From Lichenicola sp964249735 (GTDB taxonomy: Bacteria > Pseudomonadota > Alphaproteobacteria > Acetobacterales > Acetobacteraceae): DNA of 17,055 nt. The DNA is taken from NCBI GenBank assembly GCA_964249735.1, contig CAXUDP010000085.1:1-17055 (forward strand), written 5' to 3'. The notes under the pieces were generated by a model that was not told where the DNA came from, searched no databases, and was given only the letters and a program-made list of their open reading frames with translations. Both the position numbers and the translations under genes were made by a program. Positions 7,431-14,273 of the stretch are shown piece by piece. Position 1 is the first letter of the stretch. Every line of letters begins with the position of its first letter.

Positions 7431-7562
7431 ATGGCACCATGCCCTGCAGCCGAGCCGCTTCCCGCAGCCCACGCCTGGCGACCACACCCTGGGCAACGCC
7501 CTGGGCAAACCCTGCCCATGTTTCCCGTTGAAACGGGGAACCCGCTGGGTTCGGGGGTGTGA
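7431..7562 (+). CDS. Candidate 43-residue short ORF
   Basis: A short frame begins with ATG at 7431, eleven bases after the preceding small gene. It has an excellent Shine-Dalgarno sequence, AAGGAG at 7420-7425, with a five-base spacer. It runs 43 codons to TGA at 7560-7562, ending eight to fourteen bases before the J-domain gene. The product starts MAPCPAAEPLPAAHAWRPHP and is rich in proline, glycine and alanine, with a duplicated PGQ motif. No domain is recognised. The reading frame covers a set of strong hairpins. It may be a real small protein, a leader peptide, or a ribosome site left without a conserved product. Confidence 0.4.
   Translation: MAPCPAAEPLPAAHAWRPHPGQRPGQTLPMFPVETGNPLGSGV
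7503..7551 (+). other. Cluster of three hairpins before the J-domain gene
   Basis: Three consecutive inverted repeats lie within about 50 bases. GGGCA (7503-7507) pairs with TGCCC (7513-7517). GTTTCCCGT (7520-7528) pairs with ACGGGGAAC (7533-7541) around the loop TGAA, giving nine pairs with one wobble. AACCC (7539-7543) pairs with GGGTT (7547-7551). The second and third share bases, so they are mutually exclusive, as in attenuators. A weak terminator followed by readthrough is another reading, but there is no T-run. The next gene starts about 20 bases downstream. Confidence 0.5.
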
Positions 7563-7575
7563 TACAGGCATGGGC

Positions 7576-8430
7576 ATGGCGATCTGGGGCAAGCTGTTCG
7601 GCGGCGTGACGGGCTTTGCGATGGGCGGCCCGATCGGCGCCGTGCTGGGCACGGCGCTGGGCCACGCCGCGGATCGTGGCGCGCTGCTGGACCCGCCTGC
7701 CGGCACCTGGGGCAGCTGGGGCGGTACCGGCTTCCTCGGCAGCGAGCCCCAGGCGAACAAGGGGCAGCGCAAGGCCGCCGATCCGAACGGGGCGGCGCTG
7801 CGGCTGGCGGTGAAGATGGCCGCGGTAGCCGGCAAGCGCGACCAGCTGTTCGCCATCGTGGTGGTGGTGTTGTCGGCCAAGCTCGCCAAGTGCGATGGGC
7901 CGGTGAACCGCCAGGAGATCGACAGCTTCAAGCGCTCGTTCCGGATCCCGACCGAGTCCACCGCGGAGATCGGCCGCCTGTTCGACCAGGCACGCACACG
8001 CACCGACGACTTCGCCCCTTTTGCCGAGGAGCTCGGCCGCGCCTATGCCGACCAGACCGCCGTGCTGGAGGAGGTGCTGGCGGCCCTGTTCGCCATCGCC
8101 CGCTCCGACGGCGCCCTGACCCGGCCGGAGCTCGACTTCCTCGGCCGCGTGCATGCGCTGTTCGGACTCGGCCACGGCGCCTGGGACCGCGCCGAGAATG
8201 GCGCCGCGCGGCCCTCCACCGACGAGCCGGACGCATATGCCGTGCTCGGCGTGGCACGCCACGCCAGCGACGACGAGATACGCGCCACCTGGCGCCGGCT
8301 GATGCGCGAAACCCATCCCGATTCGCTCGCCGCACGCGGCGCCAAGGCGGCCGAGATCACCGTCGGCGCCGAGCGGGTGGCCCGGGTCAACGCCGCCTGG
8401 GACCGGATCAAGCGTGACCGGGGCCTGTAG
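7576..8430 (+). CDS. TerB-like and J-domain protein (DjlA-like co-chaperone)
   Basis: The 284-residue product has three parts. The N-terminus MAIWGKLFGGVTGFAMGG is glycine-rich and of glycine-zipper type, and may be membrane-associated as in E. coli DjlA. A helical TerB-like domain spans about residues 70-205 and includes KLAKCDGPVNRQEI and AIARSDGALTRPELDFLG, the paired acidic TerB signatures. The C-terminal J domain from about residue 217 has YAVLGVARHASDDEIRATWR and the essential HPD motif near residue 247 (RETHPDSLA), which stimulates DnaK ATPase. The ATG at 7576 is seven bases from AGG at 7566-7568; an in-frame ATG at 7570 is possible. The next gene begins four bases after its stop. The client protein is unknown. 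Confidence 0.88.
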   Translation: MAIWGKLFGGVTGFAMGGPIGAVLGTALGHAADRGALLDPPAGTWGSWGGTGFLGSEPQANKGQRKAADPNGAALRLAVKMAAVAGKRDQLFAIVVVVLSAKLAKCDGPVNRQEIDSFKRSFRIPTESTAEIGRLFDQARTRTDDFAPFAEELGRAYADQTAVLEEVLAALFAIARSDGALTRPELDFLGRVHALFGLGHGAWDRAENGAARPSTDEPDAYAVLGVARHASDDEIRATWRRLMRETHPDSLAARGAKAAEITVGAERVARVNAAWDRIKRDRGL

Positions 8431-8434
8431 GCTC

Positions 8435-9160
8435 ATGGACCTTGCGATCGTCGAGCATCCGAGCCCGAACTGCCGTGCGAGGGAACCGGGCTCGGCCGTC
8501 GACACGCTGGTGCTGCACTACACCGGCATGCAGAGCGGCCAGGCGGCGATCGAGCGGCTATGCGACGCGGACGCGCAGGTGTCCTCGCACTACGTGGTCG
8601 AGGAGGATGGCCGGATCGTGCGGCTGGTGCCCGAGGCGCTGCGGGCCGCCCATGCCGGGGTGTCGTTCTGGCGCGGCCGGCGGATGCTGAACGACAGCTC
8701 GGTCGGCATCGAGATCGTCAATCCCGGCCACGAATGGGGCTACCGGCCGTTCCCGGACGCGCAGATCGAGGCGGTCGAGGCGCTCTGCCTCGCGATCCTG
8801 GGACGCCACCCGATCCCGCCGTCGGGCGTGGTCGGGCACAGCGACGTCGCTCCGGACCGCAAGCAGGACCCGGGCGAGCTGTTTCCCTGGGCGCGGCTGG
8901 CGCGACGAGGGATCGGGCTGTATCCGCACGACGTGCCGGACCTCGGCACTGCGGAGGATGCCACGGACATGGCGCCGGTGCGCCGGGCCCTGGCCCTGAT
9001 CGGCTACGACGTCACAGGGGAGGACGGCATGGACGAGGTGCTGGGGATCGTGCTGACGGCGTTCCAGCGGCACTGGCGGCCGGAAGCGGTCACCGGACGC
9101 GCCGACCGCGGCACACGCGCCCGGATCGAGGCGGTCGCGCGGCTCGCCCAGCCCGGATGA
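8435..9160 (+). CDS. N-acetylmuramoyl-L-alanine amidase (Amidase_2, AmpD/AmiD type)
   Basis: This zinc amidase cuts the bond between N-acetylmuramic acid and the L-alanine of the stem peptide. The 241-residue product has zinc ligands His28 in LVLHYTG, and His135 and Asp145 in GHSDVAPDRKQDPG. Lys143 matches the catalytic lysine of AmpD, with the same H-x7-K-x-D spacing. Other family features are SSHYVVEEDGRIVRLV and NDSSVGIEIVNPG. The C-terminal 70 residues (VRRALALIGYDV, TAFQRHWRP) resemble a peptidoglycan-binding fold. No signal peptide or lipobox is seen, so a cytoplasmic muropeptide-recycling role is plausible. The C-terminal domain is closer to AmiD-type enzymes, so the exact name is left open. 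Its stop overlaps the next ATG (ATGA at 9157). Confidence 0.92.
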   Translation: MDLAIVEHPSPNCRAREPGSAVDTLVLHYTGMQSGQAAIERLCDADAQVSSHYVVEEDGRIVRLVPEALRAAHAGVSFWRGRRMLNDSSVGIEIVNPGHEWGYRPFPDAQIEAVEALCLAILGRHPIPPSGVVGHSDVAPDRKQDPGELFPWARLARRGIGLYPHDVPDLGTAEDATDMAPVRRALALIGYDVTGEDGMDEVLGIVLTAFQRHWRPEAVTGRADRGTRARIEAVARLAQPG

Positions 9161-11856
9161 GCGACACCCGACAGCCGGTCGACCGGCCGGAGATCTTCGC
9201 CACCGTCGAGGGCGGGCGCCTGCTCGGCTGCCGCGCCGACGCCGCCTGGAAGGATTGGGGACCGTACCTCAGCGACCGGCAATGGGGCACGGTGCGCGAG
9301 GACTACAGCGCCGGCGGCGACGCCTGGGACTACCTGCCGCACGATCACGCCAGGAGCCGCGCTTATCGCTGGGGCGAGGACGCGATCGCCGGCTACGGCG
9401 AGCGCCGGCTGCGCTGGTGCCTGGGTGTCGCGCTGTGGAACGGCCACGACCCGATCCTGAAGGAGCGGCTGTTCGGCCTGACCAACGGGGAGGGCAACCA
9501 CGGCGAGGACGTCAAGGAACTCTACTACCACCTCGACAGCACGCCGACCCATTCGTACGCGCGGATGCTCTACAAGTATCCGCAGGCAGCCTACCCCTAC
9601 GAGACGCTGGTGGAGGAGAACGGCCGGCGCGGCCCCGACCAGCCCGAGTACGAACTGGTCGACACCGGCGTCCTGGACGGGAACCGCTACTTCGACGTGT
9701 TCGTCGAGTACGCCAAGGCATCACCCGACGACATCCTGATGCGTGTGCAGGTGGTCAACCGCGGGCCAGACGCGGCGCCGCTGCACCTGCTGCCTCAGCT
9801 CTGGGCGCGCAACCGCTGGTCCTGGACCACCGGCGCCGTCCGGCCGGTGCTGCGCGCGCTGTCCGACACAGCCGTGCTGGCGCAGCAGGACGGGATGCCG
9901 GAGATGCGCCTGTCGGTCGAAGCGGATGCCGTGCTGCTGTTCTGCGACAACGACACCAATGGGGGCCGGCTGTTTGGCGCAACGACGTCCGGCTTCTTCA
10001 AAGACGGCATCAACGATTGCGTGGTGGATGGGCGCGCGGCGGCGGTGAACCCGGCGCGATGCGGCACCAAGTGCGCCGTGCTGCACCGGCTGGAGATCCC
10101 GGCCGGCGCCGAGCACGTGGTGCGGCTGCGCTTCCGCGCCGGAAACTCGGACGCCGACCCGTTCGCGGATTTCGACGCGGTGTTCGCCGCACGCATCGCC
10201 GAGGCGGACGCGTTCTACGACGTCCTGCAGCAGCGGGTCGCGGATCCGGACGCGCGGCTGGTGCAGCGCCAGGCGTTGGCCGGCATGCTGTGGTCGAAGC
10301 AATACTACCGCTACGACGTGCAGCGCTGGCTCGACGGCGACCCGGCCGAGCCGCCGCCGCCCGCCGGGCGCGCCGCCGGGCGCAACGCCGACTGGCGTGG
10401 CCTGAACATGGCCGACATCATCTCCATGCCGGACAAGTGGGAATATCCCTGGTTCGCGTCCTGGGACCTGGCGCTGCACACGGTGGTGCTGGCGCTGGTC
10501 GATCCCGACTTCGCCAAGGCGCAGGTGACCGTGCTGCTGCAGGCCGGCGCCATGCATCCGAACGCCGCCCTGCCGGCCTACGAGTGGTCGTTCGGCGATG
10601 CCAACCCGCCGCTGCACGCCTGGGCCGCGTGGCGGGTGTTCGAGACCGACCGAACCCTGAACGGCCAACCCGACCACGACTTCCTCAAGCGCGTGTTCAA
10701 CAAGCTGTCGATGAACTTCACCTGGTGGGTGAACAGGAAGGACGAGCAGGGCCGCAACATATTCCAGGGCGGCTTCCTCGGGCTGGACAACATCGCCATC
10801 TTCGACCGCTCGTCGCCGCTGCCGACCGGCGGCACGCTGAGCCAGTCCGACGGCACCGCGTGGATGGCGATGTACGCGCTGGCGATGCTGCACATCTCGA
10901 TCGAGCTGGCACTCGCGGATCCGGCCTACGAGGACGTCGCCACCAAGTTCTTCGAGCACTTCCTGCTCATCGCCGGCGCGGAGGGCAACGCGCTGTGGGA
11001 CGAGCAGGACGGGTTCTTCTACGACACCCTGACCCTGCCGGACGGCAACCGCATCCCGCTGCGCGCCCGCTCGATGGTCGGCCTGATCCCGCTCTACGCG
11101 GTGACGATCCTGCGCCACGACGAGCTGGCCCGGCTGCCCGAGTTCTCCGCCCGCATGCGCTGGTTCCTTGAGCACCGTCCGCTTCTCGCCGAGCTGGTCT
11201 CGTCCTGGGAGCGGGTCGGGCAGGACGACACCGCCCTGCTGGCGCTGCTGCGCACCCACCGCATGACCCGGACGCTGGGCCGCATGCTGGACGAGACCGA
11301 GTTCCTGTCCGTCGGCGGCATCCGCGCGGTGTCGAAGGCGCACGAGGCGGCGCCGTATCGCTTCGAGTGGCAAGGTCAGAGCTTCGAGCTGCCGTACTGG
11401 CCGGCGGAAGGCCGCTCGCGCCTGTTCGGCGGCAACTCCAACTGGCGCGGTCCGGTCTGGATGCCGGTCAACTACCTGCTGATCGAGAGCCTGCTCCGCC
11501 TGCACCGCTACTACGGCGACAGCTACCGCATCGCCTGCCCGACCGGCTCGGACCGGCAGATGACGCTGGGCGAGGTGGCGGCCGAGTTGTCGCAGCGCCT
11601 GGTCGGGCTGTTCACGCGCGGGCCGGACGGGCGCCGGCGCGTGCACGGCGACGTGGCGCTGCTGCAGGATGACCCGCACTTCCGCGACCTCGTGCTGTTC
11701 TATGAGTACTATGATGGAGACACCGGCCGCGGCCTCGGCGCGTCGCACCAGACCGGATGGTCGGGGCTGGTGGCGCTGCTGATCCACAACCTGGCCTGGG
11801 ACGGCCCCCAGGCCGTACCGACCGTGGTGCCGGCTGCGACACCGGCTGTGCATTAA
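9157..11856 (+). CDS. GH63-type glucosidase (MGH1-like glycoside hydrolase)
   Basis: This large 899-residue protein matches bacterial members of the GH63 (alpha/alpha)6-barrel glycoside hydrolases. These inverting enzymes remove alpha-linked glucose from small glucosides. The N-terminal part (WKDWGPYLSDRQWGTVREDY, WNGHDPILKERLFGLTNGEGNHGED) is the beta-sandwich region of this group. The barrel contains GGFLGLDNIAIFDRS with Asp544, the likely general acid. It also contains NSNWRGPVWMPVNYLLIESL, then FYEYYDGDTGRGLGASHQTGWS with Glu850, the likely general base. No signal peptide is present, so it probably acts in the cytoplasm. ATG 9157 is chosen because it overlaps the amidase stop (ATGA); the open frame upstream lies inside the amidase. 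The real substrate (glucosylglycerate, trehalose-like or other glucoside) cannot be read from the sequence. Confidence 0.88.
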   Translation: MSDTRQPVDRPEIFATVEGGRLLGCRADAAWKDWGPYLSDRQWGTVREDYSAGGDAWDYLPHDHARSRAYRWGEDAIAGYGERRLRWCLGVALWNGHDPILKERLFGLTNGEGNHGEDVKELYYHLDSTPTHSYARMLYKYPQAAYPYETLVEENGRRGPDQPEYELVDTGVLDGNRYFDVFVEYAKASPDDILMRVQVVNRGPDAAPLHLLPQLWARNRWSWTTGAVRPVLRALSDTAVLAQQDGMPEMRLSVEADAVLLFCDNDTNGGRLFGATTSGFFKDGINDCVVDGRAAAVNPARCGTKCAVLHRLEIPAGAEHVVRLRFRAGNSDADPFADFDAVFAARIAEADAFYDVLQQRVADPDARLVQRQALAGMLWSKQYYRYDVQRWLDGDPAEPPPPAGRAAGRNADWRGLNMADIISMPDKWEYPWFASWDLALHTVVLALVDPDFAKAQVTVLLQAGAMHPNAALPAYEWSFGDANPPLHAWAAWRVFETDRTLNGQPDHDFLKRVFNKLSMNFTWWVNRKDEQGRNIFQGGFLGLDNIAIFDRSSPLPTGGTLSQSDGTAWMAMYALAMLHISIELALADPAYEDVATKFFEHFLLIAGAEGNALWDEQDGFFYDTLTLPDGNRIPLRARSMVGLIPLYAVTILRHDELARLPEFSARMRWFLEHRPLLAELVSSWERVGQDDTALLALLRTHRMTRTLGRMLDETEFLSVGGIRAVSKAHEAAPYRFEWQGQSFELPYWPAEGRSRLFGGNSNWRGPVWMPVNYLLIESLLRLHRYYGDSYRIACPTGSDRQMTLGEVAAELSQRLVGLFTRGPDGRRRVHGDVALLQDDPHFRDLVLFYEYYDGDTGRGLGASHQTGWSGLVALLIHNLAWDGPQAVPTVVPAATPAVH

Positions 11857-11867
11857 CGATTGCTTCA
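11853..11867 (+). promoter_or_regulatory. Second CtrA-like element, before the low-complexity gene
   Basis: TTAA (11853-11856), seven bases, then TTCA (11864-11867) is one base from a TTAA-N7-TTAA arrangement. The decamer TTAACGATTG (11853-11862) differs by one base from the one at 7174-7183, and sits 65 bases before the ATG at 11918. The first half overlaps the stop codon of the GH63 gene. Binding by CtrA or another regulator is a guess. Confidence 0.3.
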
Positions 11868-11917
11868 GCATCGGCTGCGAGGATCGGCGAACCGTTCACA
11901 GCAACCGGACCCGCGTC

Positions 11918-12241
11918 ATGAGCGCCACAATCGGCCTGACCTCTTCCGCCACAGCCTCGCAGCTTCTGTCCGGATCGGGGAGCAGCGCCCAGGTCGGCCT
12001 GGCCGGCACGGCCGGCACGGCCGCCGGCGGCAGCGCCGGCGCGTCGGGCGCTGCCGGCGCGTCAGGCAGCGGCAGCAACGCGTCCTCCGGCGACACCACC
12101 AGCGTCACCACCAACGCCGACGGCTCGGTCACCACCACCGTCACGAACTCGACCGGCAACGTCGTTTCCAGCAGCACCGCCCCCGCCAGCGACCCCAGCA
12201 GCAGCGATCCCGCAGGCTCCCGGCTCAGCCTGCAGGCGTGA
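11918..12241 (+). CDS. Gly/Ala/Ser/Thr-rich protein of unknown function
   Basis: This 107-residue product is of very low complexity. It has a Ser/Ala-rich N-terminus (MSATIGLTSSATASQLLSGS), a Gly/Ala/Ser linker built from short DNA repeats, then TTNADGSVTTTVTN and STGNVVSSSTA, which look like two beta-strand repeats with turns. It has no cysteine, no aromatic residue, no signal peptide and no membrane helix. Similar TTxVTNxxGxV tails occur in short hypothetical proteins of acetic-acid-type alphaproteobacteria, as I recall them. The ATG at 11918 lacks a good Shine-Dalgarno sequence. Its last 17 bases overlap the 3' end of convergent metF. The sequence suggests an extracellular, adhesin-like or intrinsically disordered protein, but nothing establishes a role. 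A false ORF in GC-rich DNA is less likely given its Ser/Thr codon pattern. Confidence 0.55.
   Translation: MSATIGLTSSATASQLLSGSGSSAQVGLAGTAGTAAGGSAGASGAAGASGSGSNASSGDTTSVTTNADGSVTTTVTNSTGNVVSSSTAPASDPSSSDPAGSRLSLQA
12001..12070 (+). repeat. Short coding repeats in the low-complexity gene
   Basis: GGCCGGCAC occurs twice in tandem (12001-12009 and 12010-12018). Two 18-base units at 12035-12052 and 12053-12070 share the opening GCCGGCGCGTC and encode GASGAA and GASGSG. The repeats expand the Gly/Ala/Ser linker of the protein and are likely prone to slippage between strains. Confidence 0.65.
12212..12233. terminator. Candidate bidirectional terminator hairpin between convergent genes
   Basis: GCAGGCT (12212-12218) pairs perfectly with AGCCTGC (12227-12233) around an eight-base loop. 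The stem covers the end of the plus-strand low-complexity gene and the stop of minus-strand metF. The second arm also forms part of the palindrome GCCTGCAGGC (12228-12237). Placement at a convergent 3' overlap suits a shared terminator, but neither strand has a T-run after the stem. Confidence 0.4.
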
Positions 12242-13283
12242 CGGCCGGGGCCGCCGGCTGCGGCCTGATCCCCAGGATGTGGGCGATCGCGTAGGTCAGG
12301 TCGGGCCGGTTCAGGGTGTAGAAGTGGAACTCGTCGATGCCGTTCGCCTGCAGCAGGCGCACCTGCTCGGCGGCGATCACGACGCCGATCATGCGACGCG
12401 TTTCCACCTCCTCCTCGGCACCGGCGAACATGTGCTCCAGCCAGTCCGGCACCCGCGCCCCGCACGATTCCGCGAACCGCCGGGCCGGGCCGAAGTTCGA
12501 CACCGGCATGATCCCCGGCACCACCGGGGCGGTGATGCCGACCGCGAGACAGCGGTCGATGAACCGGAGAAAGGTGTCGGCGTCGAAGAACAGCTGGGTG
12601 ATCGCCCGCGTGGCGCCGGCGTCGAGCTTGCGCTTGAGGTTGTCGAGGTCGGCCTCCGGGCTCGACGCCTCCGGGTGCACCTCCGGATAGGCCGCCACCG
12701 AGATCTCGAAGTCGGCGACCCGCTTCAGGCCCGCCACCAGCTCGGCAGCACTCCCGTAGCCGTCGGGATGGGCCTCGAACCGGCCACCCTTCACCGCCGG
12801 GTCGCCGCGCAGGGCGACGATGTGGCGGACGCCGCAATCCCAGTAGCGGCGGGCGACGTCGTCCACCTCGCCACGGCTGGAACCGACGCAGGTCAGGTGG
12901 GCGGCCGGCACCAGCCCGGTCTCACGCACCAGGCGCGCCACCGTGTCGTGGGTGCGCGCCTGGGTGGAGCCGCCGGCGCCATAGGTGACGGACACGAAGC
13001 TCGGGCGCAGCACCTCCAGCCGCCGGATGCAGGTCCAGAGCTGCTGCTCGAGCGCCTCGGTGCGGGGCGGGAAGAACTCGAAGGACAACAGCGGCGGCGC
13101 CCGGTCTGCGCGGGGCGCCGGCAGCCCGGCCACGCGCGGGCCGGTCAGCCAGCGCTCCAGCGGCGGCAGCGTGCGCCGTGCCGCCTGCGCCTCGGACTCC
13201 CGTCCAGGGTCCCGCGCGGAGTCCCGCTCCCGCACCGGAGCGAGCGGCTGCAGCAGCAGCTGGTTGTCGTGGGGCTGGATCAT
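12225..13283 (-). CDS. metF: 5,10-methylenetetrahydrofolate reductase
   Basis: MetF is an FAD-dependent TIM-barrel enzyme. It makes 5-methyltetrahydrofolate, the methyl donor for methionine synthesis. The sequence shows LSFEFFPPRTEALEQQLW with catalytic-type Glu69, then VSVTYGAGGSTQ, VALRGDP with the conserved Asp161, AAYPEVHPEA, ITQLFFDADTFLRF with Gln230, PGIMPVSN and a C-terminal EFHFYTLNRPDLTYAI. From the ATG at 13283 the protein is 352 residues, longer than E. coli MetF (296). The excess is mainly a 66-residue arginine/proline-rich N-terminus before FEFFPP. A GTG at 13133 would give a more typical N-terminus but has no ribosome site, whereas AGGA lies just before 13283. The gene is divergent from mlaA and overlaps the neighbouring low-complexity gene at its 3' end. 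Confidence 0.95.
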   Translation of the reverse strand: MIQPHDNQLLLQPLAPVRERDSARDPGRESEAQAARRTLPPLERWLTGPRVAGLPAPRADRAPPLLSFEFFPPRTEALEQQLWTCIRRLEVLRPSFVSVTYGAGGSTQARTHDTVARLVRETGLVPAAHLTCVGSSRGEVDDVARRYWDCGVRHIVALRGDPAVKGGRFEAHPDGYGSAAELVAGLKRVADFEISVAAYPEVHPEASSPEADLDNLKRKLDAGATRAITQLFFDADTFLRFIDRCLAVGITAPVVPGIMPVSNFGPARRFAESCGARVPDWLEHMFAGAEEEVETRRMIGVVIAAEQVRLLQANGIDEFHFYTLNRPDLTYAIAHILGIRPQPAAPAVTPAG

Positions 13284-13464
13284 GTTCCTGTAGTCTGGTG
13301 ACCGCTGCCGCAACGTGCAAGCGCCACTCCGGACGTGGCCGCATTGCGCGGCGCCGAAGCCATGTTAGACAATCCGACAGCAGATTACGGAACGGTTGAG
13401 CGATCGGCTGTCGTGCCGGCGCCCGGGATCCGGCACCGCGGCGAGGCAAGGCGAGGGTCAGAAG
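13284..13464. promoter_or_regulatory. Divergent spacer between metF and mlaA
   Basis: These 181 bases must carry the promoters of both metF and the mlaA-mlaC pair. The stretch around 13362-13390 is less GC-rich than its surroundings and includes TAGACA at 13366-13371, close to a -35 hexamer for the plus strand. No well-spaced -10 was found. No riboswitch fold was recognised before metF. Confidence 0.3.
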
Positions 13465-14256
13465 ATGCGTCCGGACGACTGTCCTCGTCGATCTCCGCGT
13501 GCCTGGACCGGCGGTCTCGCCTGCGCCGCCCTGCTCCTGCTGGCCGCAACCGGTTGCGCCACCAGGCCGACCGACCCGGACGCGCTGGCGGACTATACCC
13601 GTGCCAACGACCCGTACGAGCCGGCCAACCGCTTCTTCTACCGGGTCAGCAACACGGTCGACGCCTACACCCTGCGTCCGGTGGCACAGGCCTACGTGTG
13701 GGCGGTGCCGGAGCCGGCCCGCACCGGCGTGCACAACGCGCTCGCCAACCTCGCGAGCCCGGCGGTGCTGGTCAACGATGTGTTCGAGACCAGGCCGAGG
13801 CGTGCCGGCGACACCTTCATGCGGTTCCTGATCAACTCCACGGTGGGCATCGGCGGGGTGCTCGACGTGGCGAAGGGTTGGGGCTACCCGGCCAGCCCCG
13901 CCGATGGCGGCATGACCCTGGCGAGCTGGGGCGTGCCGGAAGGGCCCTACCTGTTCCTGCCCCTGCTGGGCCCCTCCAACCCGCGCGACGCCACCGGGTT
14001 CGGCATCGACATCGGGCTGGCGCCGCTCAACTACGTGCCGCGCGGCTACGGCCTGATTACGCTGAACTGGGCGCTGTACGGGATCGGCACGATCGACGCC
14101 CGCGCCCAGGTGCTGGCCGACCTCGACCAGGTGAAGAAGAATGCGCTAGACCCTTACGCAACCATACGCAGTCTCTACCGGCAGCACCGCAACGCCCAGA
14201 TACAGGCGATGCGCGACGACCACCGGGCGACGGTTCCGGACTGGTATTCCCACTGA
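13465..14256 (+). CDS. mlaA: MlaA-type outer-membrane lipoprotein (VacJ)
   Basis: MlaA sits in the outer membrane and removes mislocalised phospholipids from the outer leaflet, passing them to periplasmic MlaC. The 263-residue product has a lipoprotein signal with AALLLLAATGC and lipidation Cys31, followed by Ala at +2, which fits outer-membrane sorting. The MlaA core follows: NDPYEPANRFFYRVSNTVD, a LASPAVLVNDVF motif, FLINSTVGIGGVLDVAKGWG, then GVPEGPYLFLPLLGPSNPRDATG. The ATG at 13465 places the signal peptide correctly; an in-frame ATG at 13396 would add 23 residues before it. mlaC begins 17 bases downstream. The inner-membrane partners (MlaF, MlaE, MlaD) are not in this window. Confidence 0.95.
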   Translation: MRPDDCPRRSPRAWTGGLACAALLLLAATGCATRPTDPDALADYTRANDPYEPANRFFYRVSNTVDAYTLRPVAQAYVWAVPEPARTGVHNALANLASPAVLVNDVFETRPRRAGDTFMRFLINSTVGIGGVLDVAKGWGYPASPADGGMTLASWGVPEGPYLFLPLLGPSNPRDATGFGIDIGLAPLNYVPRGYGLITLNWALYGIGTIDARAQVLADLDQVKKNALDPYATIRSLYRQHRNAQIQAMRDDHRATVPDWYSH

Positions 14257-14273
14257 CACGGGGCAGGATCGCC

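Noticed and set aside
7497..7551. CRISPR or repeat array
   Set aside because: The repeated CCCTGGGCAA and hairpins are few, close together and unequally spaced, with no spacer structure and no cas genes in the window.
8560..9156. Upstream extension of the GH63 frame into the amidase gene
   Set aside because: That part is a shadow of the amidase frame. The ATGA overlap at 9157 provides a natural start directly before GH63-like sequence.
9721..11871. Long minus-strand frame opposite the GH63 gene
   Set aside because: It has no ribosome site or domain, and its composition is Arg/Gln/Gly/Val-rich like the other antisense shadows. The plus-strand GH63 motifs are unambiguous.
12279..13301. Plus-strand frame opposite metF
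   Set aside because: It is antisense to a clear MetF with many conserved motifs, and its own translation shows no family features.
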